The notes: generated from the sequence alone by a model not told the origin. A DNA stretch of 34,411 nt from a bacterium (GCA_027309555.1 DAIDCO010000018.1:1-34411), one strand, 5' to 3'; positions 9,276-18,248 are shown, counted from the stretch's first letter. Made by a program: numbers and translations.

Positions 9276-10595
9276 GTGGCTCCCCTCGGCGTGTCGCGAC
9301 CGGACCTCCGGTCGTTCGTCCTCGACAACGGTCTTTCCGTCGTCCTCGCACCGCTTCCGTCGAGCCCGACCGCGAGCGTGTGGGTCTGGTACCGCGTCGG
9401 GTCGAAGAACGAGTGGCCCGGGGTCACCGGTGCGTCCCACTGGGTGGAGCACATGCTCTTCGAGGGCTCGCCGCGCTATGCGAAAGGGGAGATCGACCGC
9501 GCGGTCGTCAGCGTCGGCGGGGAGCTGAACGCCTTCACGGACACCGACTTCACCGCCTATTTCTCGACGGTTCCCCGCGAGCATCTCTCGGTGCCCCTCG
9601 ACATCGAGTCGGACCGCATGACGCGGGCGCTGATCACCAACGAAGAGGTCGAGCGCGAGCGGACCGTCATCCACTCCGAGCGGGAGGGGAACGAGAACTG
9701 GCCCGAGTTCCGGGTCGAGGAGGAGCTCTGGTCCCTCGCGTTCCGGCTCCACCCGTATCGGTGGGACGCGCTCGGCCACCGAGAGGACATCGCCCGGATG
9801 ACGCCGGAGCAGCTTCGGGGCTACTACCGTCGGTTCTACGGTACGCGCAATGCGGTGCTCGTGGTCTCGGGGGGCTTCGAGCTCGCCGCGACCGAGGCCG
9901 AGGTTCGCGCTCGGTTCTCCCCGCTCCCCCCGACCGGGGATGCGGTCGCCGTCGCCGAGGTCGAGCCGCCGCAACGCGGCGAGCGTCGCTCGGAGCTGTC
10001 GGGACCGGGCACGACTCCGTACCTCCAGATCGGCTGGCGTTCGCCCGCGCTCGGGGACCCGGCGACCCCCGCGACGATGGTCCTCGATACCCTGCTCGGC
10101 GGCGAGACCCGAATGTTCTCCGCGGGCGCGGGCTGGGGCCGGAGCGCGGAGCACCCGAGCGCTCGGCTGTACCGCGCCCTGGTCGACACGGGCCTCGCGG
10201 TCCGGGCCACGAGCGAGTTTCGGCCGAAGTGCTACCCGGCGCTTTTCACGATCCAGGCGCTCGCCGCGAAAGGGGTCTCGCTCGACCGCCTCGAGCGCGA
10301 GATCGGGTCGGTCGTCGGCCGGCTGGCCCGCAGCGGGCCGACCGCGGGCGAGATGGAGGACCTCCGCGCGAAGATACGTCGGGGCGCGGCGCTGGCCTAC
10401 GAGGGGGCCTCTCGGACCGGGTTCCGTCTCGGCTACTTCTCCGTTCTGCGCTCGCCCGAGTACGAGGACGAGCTGTTTCGCTCCGTGCTTCGTGTACGCC
10501 CCGCGGAGGTCCGCGACCGCGCGCGCGCGATGCTCCGCGACGACCAACGCGTCGTCGTGCGCTATACCCCGACAGGAGGGGAGGCGGATGACTGA
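9276..10595 (+). CDS. M16 zinc peptidase, catalytic subunit
   Basis: A 439-aa M16 (pitrilysin/processing-peptidase fold) protein. The inverted zinc motif HxxEH is intact as SHWVEHMLFEG at residues 54-64, and the second acidic ligand region NEEVERERTVIHSERE follows about 70 residues later. NAFTDTDFTAYF and HPYRWDALGHREDI are also typical. No signal peptide is seen, so it is probably cytosolic. Together with the next gene, whose zinc motif is lost, it should form the two-subunit M16B enzyme known mainly from bacteria, in which one subunit is catalytic and the partner supplies the conserved Arg-Tyr pair. The substrate is unknown, probably small peptides. The GTG start is supported by the TATA spacing. 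Confidence 0.9.
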   Translation: MAPLGVSRPDLRSFVLDNGLSVVLAPLPSSPTASVWVWYRVGSKNEWPGVTGASHWVEHMLFEGSPRYAKGEIDRAVVSVGGELNAFTDTDFTAYFSTVPREHLSVPLDIESDRMTRALITNEEVERERTVIHSEREGNENWPEFRVEEELWSLAFRLHPYRWDALGHREDIARMTPEQLRGYYRRFYGTRNAVLVVSGGFELAATEAEVRARFSPLPPTGDAVAVAEVEPPQRGERRSELSGPGTTPYLQIGWRSPALGDPATPATMVLDTLLGGETRMFSAGAGWGRSAEHPSARLYRALVDTGLAVRATSEFRPKCYPALFTIQALAAKGVSLDRLEREIGSVVGRLARSGPTAGEMEDLRAKIRRGAALAYEGASRTGFRLGYFSVLRSPEYEDELFRSVLRVRPAEVRDRARAMLRDDQRVVVRYTPTGGEADD

Positions 10596-11853
10596 GGCGA
10601 CCGACCCGCTCCGGGTCGAGTACGGGGAAGAGCTCGAGGGCTTGCGCGTGGTCCGCCAGCCCTCCCCCGCCGGTGCGGCGAGTTTCTCGGCCACCTACGT
10701 GGGGCCGGCCGGCTGGGGATTCGACCCTCCCGGGCGGGAAGGCACCGCCCGGCTCGTCAATCAACTCATCACGAGCGCCGCCGGCCGCTACGACCGCGTC
10801 GCGCTCGCCCGACTCCTCGACCGCTCGGGCGCGACCCTCTCGCGGCAGAGCGCCCCCGAATCCGGAGAGGTCACGATCTGGGGCCCGGCGGGCGAGTGGG
10901 CCCGCCTGCTCGGGATCCTGGCCGACGTGGTGCTGCGTCCGCGCTTCGACCCGACCGACATCGCCCGCGCGCGGCGCCAGGCGCACGAGCGCCAGCTCCG
11001 AGAAGCGCGCCAGCCGGCGAACCGCGCCGAGGTGGAGCTGTTGCACGCGATCTTCCCCGCGGACCATCCGTACCGCGAGAGCGGGCTCGGCACCCCGCGC
11101 TCCCTCGCGCGCATCTCCCGCCGCGTCCTCGAGCGTTTTCATCGGGAGCATTACTCGAGTGGGGAGGCGATCCTCGTAGTGACGGCCCCCGCCCGGCGGC
11201 CGGCGGTCGAGCGGGTCGCCCGTCGGCTCTTCCGGGGGTTCGCTACCACGAACGGCCCCACGCTGTCGGTGCCCCGGTCCGGACCGCCCCGGCCGAACGA
11301 GCGCCGGATCGACCTCCCCGGCCGCTCCCAGGTCGAAGTGCGGCTCGGCGGGCCCTCGATCGCGCGGACCGCCGAGGAATACCCGGCGGCGTATCTCGCG
11401 AACGAGATCCTGGGCGGTCGCCCGATGCTGAGCCGCCTCTTCCAGCAGGTCCGCGAAAAGGGTGGACTGGCCTACCACGCTTCGAGCGCGCTTGACGCGA
11501 TGCGCTTCGGCGGTCATTGGGTCGTCCAGGCCGGTACGGGCGCCGACCGCTACCGGAAGGTCGTCCGCCTGCTACGGGACGAACTCGATCGGCTGCGGAC
11601 CCAACCGGTCACGACCGCCACGCTCGGGACGATTCGCGAGAGCGCCGTCGGCCAGATCCCGCTCGCCCTCGAGTCCACGGCGGAGGCCCACGAGCTCGCG
11701 GTCGAGGTCGCCTACCATCGACTGCCCGAAGACTATTGGCTCACGTGGCCGCGAACCCTTCGGGAGATCTCGCCGTCGGAGGTCCGGCGCGCCGCCGAGC
11801 TGGCGATGGACGGGCGGCGCGCAGTGACCGTTCTCGCCGGACCGCTCGGCTAG
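10588..11853 (+). CDS. M16-family non-catalytic partner subunit
   Basis: A 421-aa M16-fold protein starting at ATG 10588, behind a strong Shine-Dalgarno (GGAGGGGAGG), with an 8-base overlap with the catalytic subunit gene. Where the family has HxxEH this protein reads GTARLVNQLITS, so it cannot bind zinc in the usual way. It keeps the C-terminal QVREKGGLAYHASS, containing the Arg and Tyr that the partner subunit contributes to substrate binding in M16B heterodimers. The pair therefore looks like an active/inactive heterodimer. The longer ORF of the track (from 9850) is an upstream extension through the first gene in another frame. Confidence 0.87.
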   Translation: MTEATDPLRVEYGEELEGLRVVRQPSPAGAASFSATYVGPAGWGFDPPGREGTARLVNQLITSAAGRYDRVALARLLDRSGATLSRQSAPESGEVTIWGPAGEWARLLGILADVVLRPRFDPTDIARARRQAHERQLREARQPANRAEVELLHAIFPADHPYRESGLGTPRSLARISRRVLERFHREHYSSGEAILVVTAPARRPAVERVARRLFRGFATTNGPTLSVPRSGPPRPNERRIDLPGRSQVEVRLGGPSIARTAEEYPAAYLANEILGGRPMLSRLFQQVREKGGLAYHASSALDAMRFGGHWVVQAGTGADRYRKVVRLLRDELDRLRTQPVTTATLGTIRESAVGQIPLALESTAEAHELAVEVAYHRLPEDYWLTWPRTLREISPSEVRRAAELAMDGRRAVTVLAGPLG

Positions 11854-11893
11854 GCCCGACGGGCGAGCGCGGGCCGCATCGGGCCGGGGCGCC

Positions 11894-12643
11894 TCAGCGA
11901 CCCGGCCGCCTTCGGCCGCGGCGCACCGGCCCGGCCGATGTGGGCGCGGCGCCGAGATTTCGCTCCGCGACGTACCAAAGAGAGATCGGAAACTCCTCCT
12001 CTCCTTCTCGGCGCTCGACGCGGGCGACCCCCTCGAAACGACCGGCCGCGAGCCGCCGAATGTACTCCTCGGAAAAGTAATGCATCGGAACCCCCCGGGC
12101 CGGAGGCTCGAAGATGTCGGGCGCTATCCCGCGGCCCCGTCCGTACCAGGGGTCGGCCGTCGACCGCACCGAGTAGAGGTGGAGGCCCCCGGCCCGCAGG
12201 GCTCGGTGTACCGCGACCCAGAGCGCTCGATGCTCGGCCTCGCTGAAGTCCATGTTGTAGAACATGTTCGAATAGACCGCGTCGAGGCTCCCCGAGGGCA
12301 GGCGCTCGAGGAAGCCGAGGCAGTCCGCTTCGACGATCTCGCACGGTACGTCGGGCCCGGGCGCGCGTGAACTCGCGAACCCGCTGAGGTCCACCCCCCG
12401 AACCTGGAACCCGCCGGCGGAGAGGAATCGGGTGTCGCGTCCATACCCGCAGCCGAGGTCGACCACCGTTCGGACCCGCGGCTCCGCGCGAAGGATCGGG
12501 AGGCACCAGCGGGCGAAGTCGCTCTCCCCCTCCCCGAAGAACACGGGGTCCGCGGAGTAGGCTTCTCGCCAGAACGCGCGTTGGCGTTCCCGTCGCGCGT
12601 GAGGCCCGGGGAGGGAGGAAGGCTCGCTCACGCGCCGGCCCAC
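11894..12643 (-). CDS. Class I SAM-dependent methyltransferase
   Basis: A 249-aa protein with the Rossmann SAM motif I VVDLGCGYGRDTRFL near residue 60, an acidic residue at the end of the next strand (VRGVDLSG), the Asp of EIVEADCLGFL, and motif IV-like SLDAVYSNMFYNMDF. The family resembles the methyltransferase-11/25 group, and the substrate cannot be read from sequence. Two GTG starts are possible, at 12643 and 12631. An AT-rich stretch (TTACCATTTTCG on the minus strand) is about 28 bases before 12631, which would favour the shorter form as a leaderless start. The C-terminus is a basic tail (RRGRRRPGR). It is convergent with the M16 pair and follows fdhD on the same strand. Confidence 0.85.
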   Translation of the reverse strand: MGRRVSEPSSLPGPHARRERQRAFWREAYSADPVFFGEGESDFARWCLPILRAEPRVRTVVDLGCGYGRDTRFLSAGGFQVRGVDLSGFASSRAPGPDVPCEIVEADCLGFLERLPSGSLDAVYSNMFYNMDFSEAEHRALWVAVHRALRAGGLHLYSVRSTADPWYGRGRGIAPDIFEPPARGVPMHYFSEEYIRRLAAGRFEGVARVERREGEEEFPISLWYVAERNLGAAPTSAGPVRRGRRRPGR

Positions 12644-12729
12644 GACCGGTCGCTCGAAAATGGTAACGCTCGGTTCGCGCGTGAGTCCCCCGAGGCGCTC
12701 CCGTGCACCGCCGGGGCGGTCGCGCCGGG

Positions 12730-13590
12730 CTACGCCGGACCGGTGGCGGCTCCGTCTCCGAGCCGCTCGGGGTGAGCGTAAACGGTGAGGCGGTCCCCTC
12801 GGACGAACGCTCCGAGCGTGACCCCGAGCCGGTCGGCCGCGGAGACCGCGAGGCTGGTCGGCGCGGACACGGCCAAGACCACGGGGATACCCGCCGCGGC
12901 CGCCTTCTGCACGATCTCGTAGCTCACCCGGCCGCTGACCTGTAGGATGGCGTGGGCATCGGGCAGGCGGCCGGCGAGGAACCGGGCGCCGACGACCTTG
13001 TCGACCGCGTTGTGACGTCCGACGTCCTCCGCGGCGAGGATCAGCTGACCGGCGGGATCGAACAGCCCGGCCGCGTGCAGCCCGCCGGTCCGGTCGAAGA
13101 GCGGCTGCGCGGTTCGGAGCCGGGCGGGTAGCCCGATCAAGAGCGCCGCGGAGACCGTGAGATCGCTCCCCACCGGGCCACCGCGCGTCGCGTAGATCCC
13201 TTTCACGAGCGAACGGCCGCAGACGCCGCAGCTCGAGTTCGTGAAGAATCGCCGGCGGAGCTCGGGGTCGACGGTGACCGGCCGCCGCGTGTGGACCTCG
13301 ACCACGTTGCCGCTCGTGTCCAGATGGGGGACGATCCGCTCGACCTCGGAGGGGTCCGCGAGGATCCCTTCGGTGAAGAGGAACCCCGCCGCGAGGCTGG
13401 CATCGTCGGTCGGAGTACGCATCGTCACGCTCACGGTCTCGGCGACCCCGGCGTGCACCAGCCGGATCTCGAGCGGCTCCTCGGTCGCGACGACGTCCCC
13501 GACCGGATACGAGAACGCCCGCGCGCCGGCCGAGAGGGCGTACTTGACGCTCTCGACCCGCGCGACGGGACCCGCGTTGGGCTCGGTCAT
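12730..13590 (-). CDS. fdhD: Formate dehydrogenase accessory sulfurtransferase FdhD
   Basis: FdhD carries sulfur from a cysteine desulfurase to the bis-MGD molybdenum cofactor, which formate dehydrogenases need for activity. The 286-aa protein starts at ATG 13590, one base after the DUF1641 stop. It contains the sulfur-carrying cysteines in TNSSCGVCGRS, then RTGGLHAAGLF, EDVGRHNAVDKVVG, and SGRVSYEIVQKAA plus VSAPTSLAV, all hallmarks of the family. The location directly after the formate dehydrogenase gene confirms its role and argues that the dehydrogenase uses a sulfurated Mo or W centre. Confidence 0.96.
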   Translation of the reverse strand: MTEPNAGPVARVESVKYALSAGARAFSYPVGDVVATEEPLEIRLVHAGVAETVSVTMRTPTDDASLAAGFLFTEGILADPSEVERIVPHLDTSGNVVEVHTRRPVTVDPELRRRFFTNSSCGVCGRSLVKGIYATRGGPVGSDLTVSAALLIGLPARLRTAQPLFDRTGGLHAAGLFDPAGQLILAAEDVGRHNAVDKVVGARFLAGRLPDAHAILQVSGRVSYEIVQKAAAAGIPVVLAVSAPTSLAVSAADRLGVTLGAFVRGDRLTVYAHPERLGDGAATGPA

Positions 13591-13591
13591 C

Positions 13592-14062
13592 CTAGGCGTC
13601 GGCCGACCGGCCGATCCCCCGGAGGAAACCGAGCATCATACGGACCCCACGGTTCACCTCGGGGTCGCGCAGGGTGGTCGCGATCTCGAGCAGGCCCATC
13701 GGGCGGTCGGCCTCCGCCCGGCGCGCCTCCTCGAGGGCGGCCGGGACTCCCCCCGCGAGGGCGGCGAGCGTTGCCGGATCGAGCCGTTCGAACGCGTGCA
13801 GGAGGACCTCGAGGTTCCGCAACGAGCGGCCCAGGGTCGCGGGGTCGATGCGGTCGGTGAGCACCTCGATCACGCGGTCCTGCGAGCGGAGGAGGTCGGA
13901 GGAGAACCGCAGGACCCCGCGCTCCTCCAACAAGCGGACGAGGGCGAGGAGCTCCCGGATCGACTCCGCGGAAGCTCCGAGGTCGGAGGCGATCGCGTCG
14001 ACGCCGGGCGTCGTCCCGGCTCCCGACGGGACCGTGGGCCGAGCGCGGATCGGACGGGCCAT
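13592..14062 (-). CDS. DUF1641 family protein
   Basis: A 156-aa protein starting at ATG 14062, 11 bases after the fdhA stop; the track shows it only as the tail of a 541-aa frame. It is mostly helical, with a Leu/Arg-rich middle (LLALVRLLEERGVLRF) and the C-terminal signature DPEVNRGVRMMLGFLRGIGR that I associate with DUF1641. Such proteins sit beside YrhE-type formate dehydrogenase genes in Bacillus (yrhD-yrhE), so the pairing is conserved across domains. A role as a small subunit or electron-transfer partner is possible, but the protein has no cofactor ligands of its own. Confidence 0.82.
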   Translation of the reverse strand: MARPIRARPTVPSGAGTTPGVDAIASDLGASAESIRELLALVRLLEERGVLRFSSDLLRSQDRVIEVLTDRIDPATLGRSLRNLEVLLHAFERLDPATLAALAGGVPAALEEARRAEADRPMGLLEIATTLRDPEVNRGVRMMLGFLRGIGRSADA

Positions 14063-14073
14063 TGGCGTTCCGC

Positions 14074-16992
14074 TCAGCTCCCGGGCGGCCGGTAATCCGG
14101 CCGGGCCCACTTCTCCTCGACGCGGACTCCGGACTGGGCGGAGCGGGCCTTCCCGCGAGGGTTCGAAGCGCTCACCGGGGATTCGAGGGGACCCGGGGAC
14201 TCGAGCCGTTCGAGCCGGACGCGGGTTCCCTTGTAGTCGGGCGTGGTCGTCGGGCCGTCTCGCACGTCGCGCGTCAGTCGATTGACGGCGGCCTCGCCCC
14301 GGTCGTGCAACGTCAGGAACAAGGTCGAGCCCCGGACCCGGTCGGTGACGTGGACGCGCGCCGTGACCGAACCGACCTCGGAGGAGAGGCGTACCCGGTC
14401 CCCCTCGGAAAGCCCGCGCGCCCCTGCGAGGTCGGGCCCGACCTCGACGAACGTGCCGGGGACCTTGGCCCGGATTCCGCGATTCTCGTAGGTGAGGTTG
14501 CCCCAATGGAAATGCTCGAGCAGCCGGCCGTTGTCGAGCTCGAGGTCGAACTCGGGCTCGGTGGGCGTCGGCTCGGCCCACTCGACGGGATGGAACCTCG
14601 CCTTTCCGTCCGGAAAGTTGAACCGGTCGAGGTGGAGCGTCGGCGTGTCGGTCCCGTCCGGCCGTACCGGCCAGAGGAGGCTGCGGAATCCCTCGAGCCG
14701 TTCGAAGTTCGCCCCGGCGAAGACCGGGGTGACCCGCGCGACCTCCTCCAACACTTCCTTCGCGCCGGGATAGTGCCACGACGCGCCCAGGCGGGTGGCG
14801 AGTGCCTGGACGATCTCCGCGTCCGTCCGCGTCCCGGCGAGCGGTGGGAACGCCCGATAGAGACGCTGGATCCGACGCTCGGTGCTCACGAACGTACCCT
14901 CCTTCTCGATCGAGGCCGCCACGGGCAGCACGTAGTCCGCGAACTCCGCAGTGCGCGTCAGGAACAGGTCTTGGACGACCAGGAGGTCGAGCCGTTCGAA
15001 CGCGCGGGCGACCTTCGCTTCGTCGGCGTCGGCGAGCAGCTTGTCCTCCCCGAGGATGTAGAGCGCGTGGAGGCGACCGTCCAGGATCGCGTCGACGAGT
15101 TCGGTGCTCGTGAGCCCCTTGGTCTTCGGCAGCGGCGTGCCCCACTCTCGTTCGACCCGCGCCCGGGCTTCGGGATCGTCGATCTTCTGGTATCCGGGGA
15201 GGAATCCCGGGAGGCATCCGAAGTCACTGGCCCCCTGCACGTTGCAGTGACCGCGCAACGGATACCCTCCCGTCCCCGGCCGACCGAAATTACCGGTGAC
15301 GAGCAGGAGGTTGCAGATCGCGGTCGAGGTGTCGCTGCCGTTCTGGTGCTGGGTGATCCCCATCGCCCAGAGGATGCAGGCCGAACGGGCCGCATGGAAC
15401 ATCTCCGCCATCCGAACGATCTCGGCGGCCGGGAGCCCCGTCACCTCTTCGGCGAACTCGAGCGTGTAGCGCGCGAGGCGCGAGCGGAACTCCTCGAAGC
15501 CGTTCGTCCGGGCGGCAATGAACTCCCGCGCTTCCCACCCCTGGTCCACGAGGTAGCGGGCGACGGCATTGAGGAGCACGAGGTCGGTCCCCGGGCGCGG
15601 GGAGAGGAACAGGTCGGCTCGCTCCGCGAGCTCGTGCCTCCGGGGATCGACGACTAGGAGCTTCGTTCCCCGGAGCTTCTGCGCGCGTTTCACGCGCCCG
15701 GCGAGGACCGGATGGGCTTCGGCGGCGTTCGAGCCGATCGTCATGATGAGGTCGGCCTGTTCGATATCGGCCATCGTCCCCGCATCCGCACCGATCCCCA
15801 CGGTCCGGAAGAGGCCGGTCGTCGCGGGCGCCTGGCAGTAACGAGCACAGTTGTCGACGTTGTTCGTCCCGAGGACCTGACGGGCAAACTTCTGCGTGAG
15901 ATACGCCTCTTCGTTCGTCCCGGTGCAGGTCGCGATGACGCCGATGGAGTCGGGGCCGTAGCGCTCGCGGACCTCCGCGAACCGACGGGCGATCTGGTCC
16001 AGGGCCGCGTCCCAGCCGATCGCGGCGAACCGGTCGCCGGATCGCGCGAGCGGTTCGGCCAGCCGATTCGGCGAGTTCACGAAGTCGTAACCGAACTTTC
16101 CCTTCACGCACGTAGCGATCCCGTTCGCAGGGGACTCCGCTTTCGGAAGGACCTTGAGGATCTCCCGGCCCCGGCTCCAGACCTCGAAGGAGCACCCGAC
16201 GCCGCAGAACGTACACACGGTCTTCGTCCGCTGGATCGAGCCGTGTCGCGCGGCGGCTTCGAGCTCGCTCGTGAGCCAGAGCGGCCCGAGGTCCGGTGAC
16301 GCGGCCTTGGTCCAGGTGACGAGGCGTTCGCGGGTCGCCGGGGAGAGGTTCGAGAAGTGCGCCGCACGCCCGTGCATCGACGTTTCGAGCAAGGCGTCGA
16401 CCGGGCAGACGGTCGCGCAGGTCCCGCAGGAGACGCACGAGGACTGGTCGATCGACGCGCCCTGGTCCCAGACCACGCGCGGCGGAGCGAGGTTCCAGTC
16501 AATGTGCAGCACCTCGTTGACGACCACGTCCTGGCAGGCCTCGACGCATCGCCCGCAGAGAATGCATTGGCTGGGGTTGTAGCGGTAGAAGGGGCTTGAC
16601 TCGTCGATCGGATAGGGCTTCGGCCGGAACGCTTGCCGTGCGATCCCCATGCGGATCGCCGTGTTGTGGAGCTCGCAGTCGCCGTTGTTGCGATCGCAGA
16701 TCGTGCAGGCGAACTCGTGGTTCTCGAGCACCCGGTCCATCGCGGCGCGCTGGGCCGCGAGCACCACCGGGCTCGACGCGTCGATCGCCATCCCATCGGC
16801 GGGCACGGTCGCGCACGAACGGACGACCTTTCCGTCCACGACGACGAGGCAGGTGTCGCAGGTTTGAAGCGGACCGAGCCGCGGGTGGTAGCAGAGGCTG
16901 GGGGGCCCGCGTCCCTGTGCGCGCAGGAACTCGAGCAGCGAGGGCTCGCCCGCTGTTCGGAGCGGCTGACCGTCGAGAACGACCTCGGCCAT
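14074..16992 (-). CDS. fdhA: Molybdopterin formate dehydrogenase-like alpha subunit (YrhE type)
   Basis: A 972-aa multidomain oxidoreductase. In order it shows an N-terminal 2Fe-2S domain (CYHPRLGPLQTCDTC...RSC), a His-Cys ligand segment (HEFACTICDRNNGDCELH), two 4Fe-4S clusters (CILCGRCVEAC and CVSCGTCATVCP), the proximal 4Fe-4S motif of the Mo domain (CTFCGVGCSFEV), the bis-MGD-binding domains, and the C-terminal cap (HWGNLTYENRG). The residue that binds Mo is Cys in NVDNCARYCQAP, not selenocysteine, and the next residue is Gln where E. coli FdhF has the catalytic His. This suits the YrhE/YjgC-like branch, for which formate activity is not firmly shown. No membrane or NADH subunit lies nearby. 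The start ATG 16992 has a TATA-like TAAATA 51 bases upstream. Confidence 0.9.
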   Translation of the reverse strand: MAEVVLDGQPLRTAGEPSLLEFLRAQGRGPPSLCYHPRLGPLQTCDTCLVVVDGKVVRSCATVPADGMAIDASSPVVLAAQRAAMDRVLENHEFACTICDRNNGDCELHNTAIRMGIARQAFRPKPYPIDESSPFYRYNPSQCILCGRCVEACQDVVVNEVLHIDWNLAPPRVVWDQGASIDQSSCVSCGTCATVCPVDALLETSMHGRAAHFSNLSPATRERLVTWTKAASPDLGPLWLTSELEAAARHGSIQRTKTVCTFCGVGCSFEVWSRGREILKVLPKAESPANGIATCVKGKFGYDFVNSPNRLAEPLARSGDRFAAIGWDAALDQIARRFAEVRERYGPDSIGVIATCTGTNEEAYLTQKFARQVLGTNNVDNCARYCQAPATTGLFRTVGIGADAGTMADIEQADLIMTIGSNAAEAHPVLAGRVKRAQKLRGTKLLVVDPRRHELAERADLFLSPRPGTDLVLLNAVARYLVDQGWEAREFIAARTNGFEEFRSRLARYTLEFAEEVTGLPAAEIVRMAEMFHAARSACILWAMGITQHQNGSDTSTAICNLLLVTGNFGRPGTGGYPLRGHCNVQGASDFGCLPGFLPGYQKIDDPEARARVEREWGTPLPKTKGLTSTELVDAILDGRLHALYILGEDKLLADADEAKVARAFERLDLLVVQDLFLTRTAEFADYVLPVAASIEKEGTFVSTERRIQRLYRAFPPLAGTRTDAEIVQALATRLGASWHYPGAKEVLEEVARVTPVFAGANFERLEGFRSLLWPVRPDGTDTPTLHLDRFNFPDGKARFHPVEWAEPTPTEPEFDLELDNGRLLEHFHWGNLTYENRGIRAKVPGTFVEVGPDLAGARGLSEGDRVRLSSEVGSVTARVHVTDRVRGSTLFLTLHDRGEAAVNRLTRDVRDGPTTTPDYKGTRVRLERLESPGPLESPVSASNPRGKARSAQSGVRVEEKWARPDYRPPGS

Positions 16993-17038
16993 GTTCCGCG
17001 CAGCCGCACCGGCCGCTTGCGACGGCCCAGCACGCCGC

Positions 17039-17048
17039 CCTATTTAGG
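17039..17048 (-). promoter_or_regulatory. Possible internal promoter of fdhA
   Basis: The minus strand reads CCTAAATAGG across the mobA stop codon. TAAATA is about 51 bases before the fdhA ATG and would give a leader of roughly 25 bases. It would let fdhA be transcribed apart from mobBA. Confidence 0.35.
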
Positions 17049-17679
17049 AGCCCGTCGTCCGCCCGACGCCGGCGGTACGTTCCGGCTCGTACCCCGCCGC
17101 GGCAAGGGCTCGCGCATAGTCCGCCGGAGTGTCGAGGTCCGTGAACGACCGCTCGGCCACGAGGCCCGCCGGCAGGAGCTCGGCCGTGTCCTCTTCGAGC
17201 AGTACCTCGATAAGCTCGTGGAGCCCGCGTCCGGCCTCGAGGAGCGCGGGAAGCCGGGCGCCCTCGCGGCCCGTGTAGATCGCGTGGAGCACCTGCCAAT
17301 GACCCGAGCGAGATACCGGCACGAGGGTCCGGCCCCGAAACCGCGCGCGCAGTGCCTCGATCCCGGCTCGGTCGAGGAACGGCATGTCCGCCCCGAAGAG
17401 GAAGAACGGCCGGTTCGAGTCCGCGAGCGCCGACGCAAGACCGCCGAGGGGTCCGCGGTCGAGGCGGTCGCGGAGGAACCGCACGTCCGGGAGGTCGACC
17501 GGTGCTACGCCCACGAGGGTGACCTCGAGGCCGAGCGAGCGCAGGAGCCGAACTTCCCGGAGCACGACCGGCTCCCCTCCGAACGGGAGCAGGAACTTCC
17601 CCGGGAGTCTCGTGGCGCGCCCCGCGAGCAGGTAGGCGCGGCGGACGACGCCCGGCGCGCCGGTGGGTGTCAGGGCCAA
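17044..17679 (-). CDS. mobA: MobA-like molybdenum cofactor nucleotidyltransferase
   Basis: A 211-aa protein of the MobA/NTP-transferase-3 fold, which attaches GMP (or CMP) to molybdopterin. The nucleotide-binding loop is LLAGRATRLPGKFLLPFGG, a variant of the usual LAGGxSxRMGxDK but with the basic residues retained. GPLGGLASAL and FLFGADMPFLD (with the metal-binding DMP) follow at the expected spacing, and TDLDTPADY near the C-terminus matches the family NxNTPED-like end. The start is TTG 17679, since no ATG or GTG fits, with GAGGT seven bases upstream. It overlaps mobB by 10 bases and precedes fdhA, which needs the cofactor. Confidence 0.83.
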   Translation of the reverse strand: MALTPTGAPGVVRRAYLLAGRATRLPGKFLLPFGGEPVVLREVRLLRSLGLEVTLVGVAPVDLPDVRFLRDRLDRGPLGGLASALADSNRPFFLFGADMPFLDRAGIEALRARFRGRTLVPVSRSGHWQVLHAIYTGREGARLPALLEAGRGLHELIEVLLEEDTAELLPAGLVAERSFTDLDTPADYARALAAAGYEPERTAGVGRTTGS

Positions 17680-18248
17680 CGTCGGACCTCGTGGGCGCCC
17701 TCGACCTCGAGGAAGTGGGCCACGAACCGCCAGGGCCCCCGAGCTCTCCTCCGTCGCCCGTCGACCACGATCGAGGGGATACGGGGCCGGGGAGGGGCTG
17801 CCCGTACGATGCGGTTCACGCAGGCGGTCGCATCCGATGGCGCGGACACGCGCACCCGCGGCCCACCAAACCTCCGGTGGGAGTACCCCTCGACCAGTAC
17901 CACGTCAACGGGCAGGGCCGGCACAAGGCGAGCCGGCGATGCGCGGAACGACACGAACGACCGGCGCGAGGCGAAGACGACCACCGCAGCGCCGGCGTCG
18001 GCGAACCGCGAAGTGTCCTTGCCCCGAAGATCGGGCGAGTGGTGCGAGTGCTTGACCACCGCGACCGTAAGCCCCCGGGCCACGAGTCGCCGAACGGCGC
18101 GTTCCACGGTCCGGGTCTTCCCCGATCCGCTCGGCCCGACCACCTGGACCACGAAAGGGCGGTCGCTCACCGCCGCCCGGAGTCCCCCGAGGGCCATCAA
18201 GGCTCGGACCCTCCCCGCCCGGGGAAACGGCCCTCCCTCGTGGGGCAT
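17670..18248 (-). CDS. mobB: MobB-like molybdopterin guanine dinucleotide adaptor GTPase
   Basis: A P-loop protein that assists MobA in Mo-cofactor maturation. The Walker A motif is VVGPSGSGKT; VVKHSHHSPDLRGKDTSRFADAGA and VDVVLVEGYS follow as in MobB. The track start (ATG 18320) lies upstream of the start site implied by a TATA-like GTATAAG near 18330, so I prefer ATG 18248, which has GGAGGGGAG eight bases upstream and gives 192 aa. ATG 18197 is another option and would place the P-loop nearer the N-terminus, as usual. It overlaps mobA by 10 bases and opens the mobB-mobA-fdhA-DUF1641-fdhD block. Confidence 0.82.
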   Translation of the reverse strand: MPHEGGPFPRAGRVRALMALGGLRAAVSDRPFVVQVVGPSGSGKTRTVERAVRRLVARGLTVAVVKHSHHSPDLRGKDTSRFADAGAAVVVFASRRSFVSFRASPARLVPALPVDVVLVEGYSHRRFGGPRVRVSAPSDATACVNRIVRAAPPRPRIPSIVVDGRRRRARGPWRFVAHFLEVEGAHEVRRWP

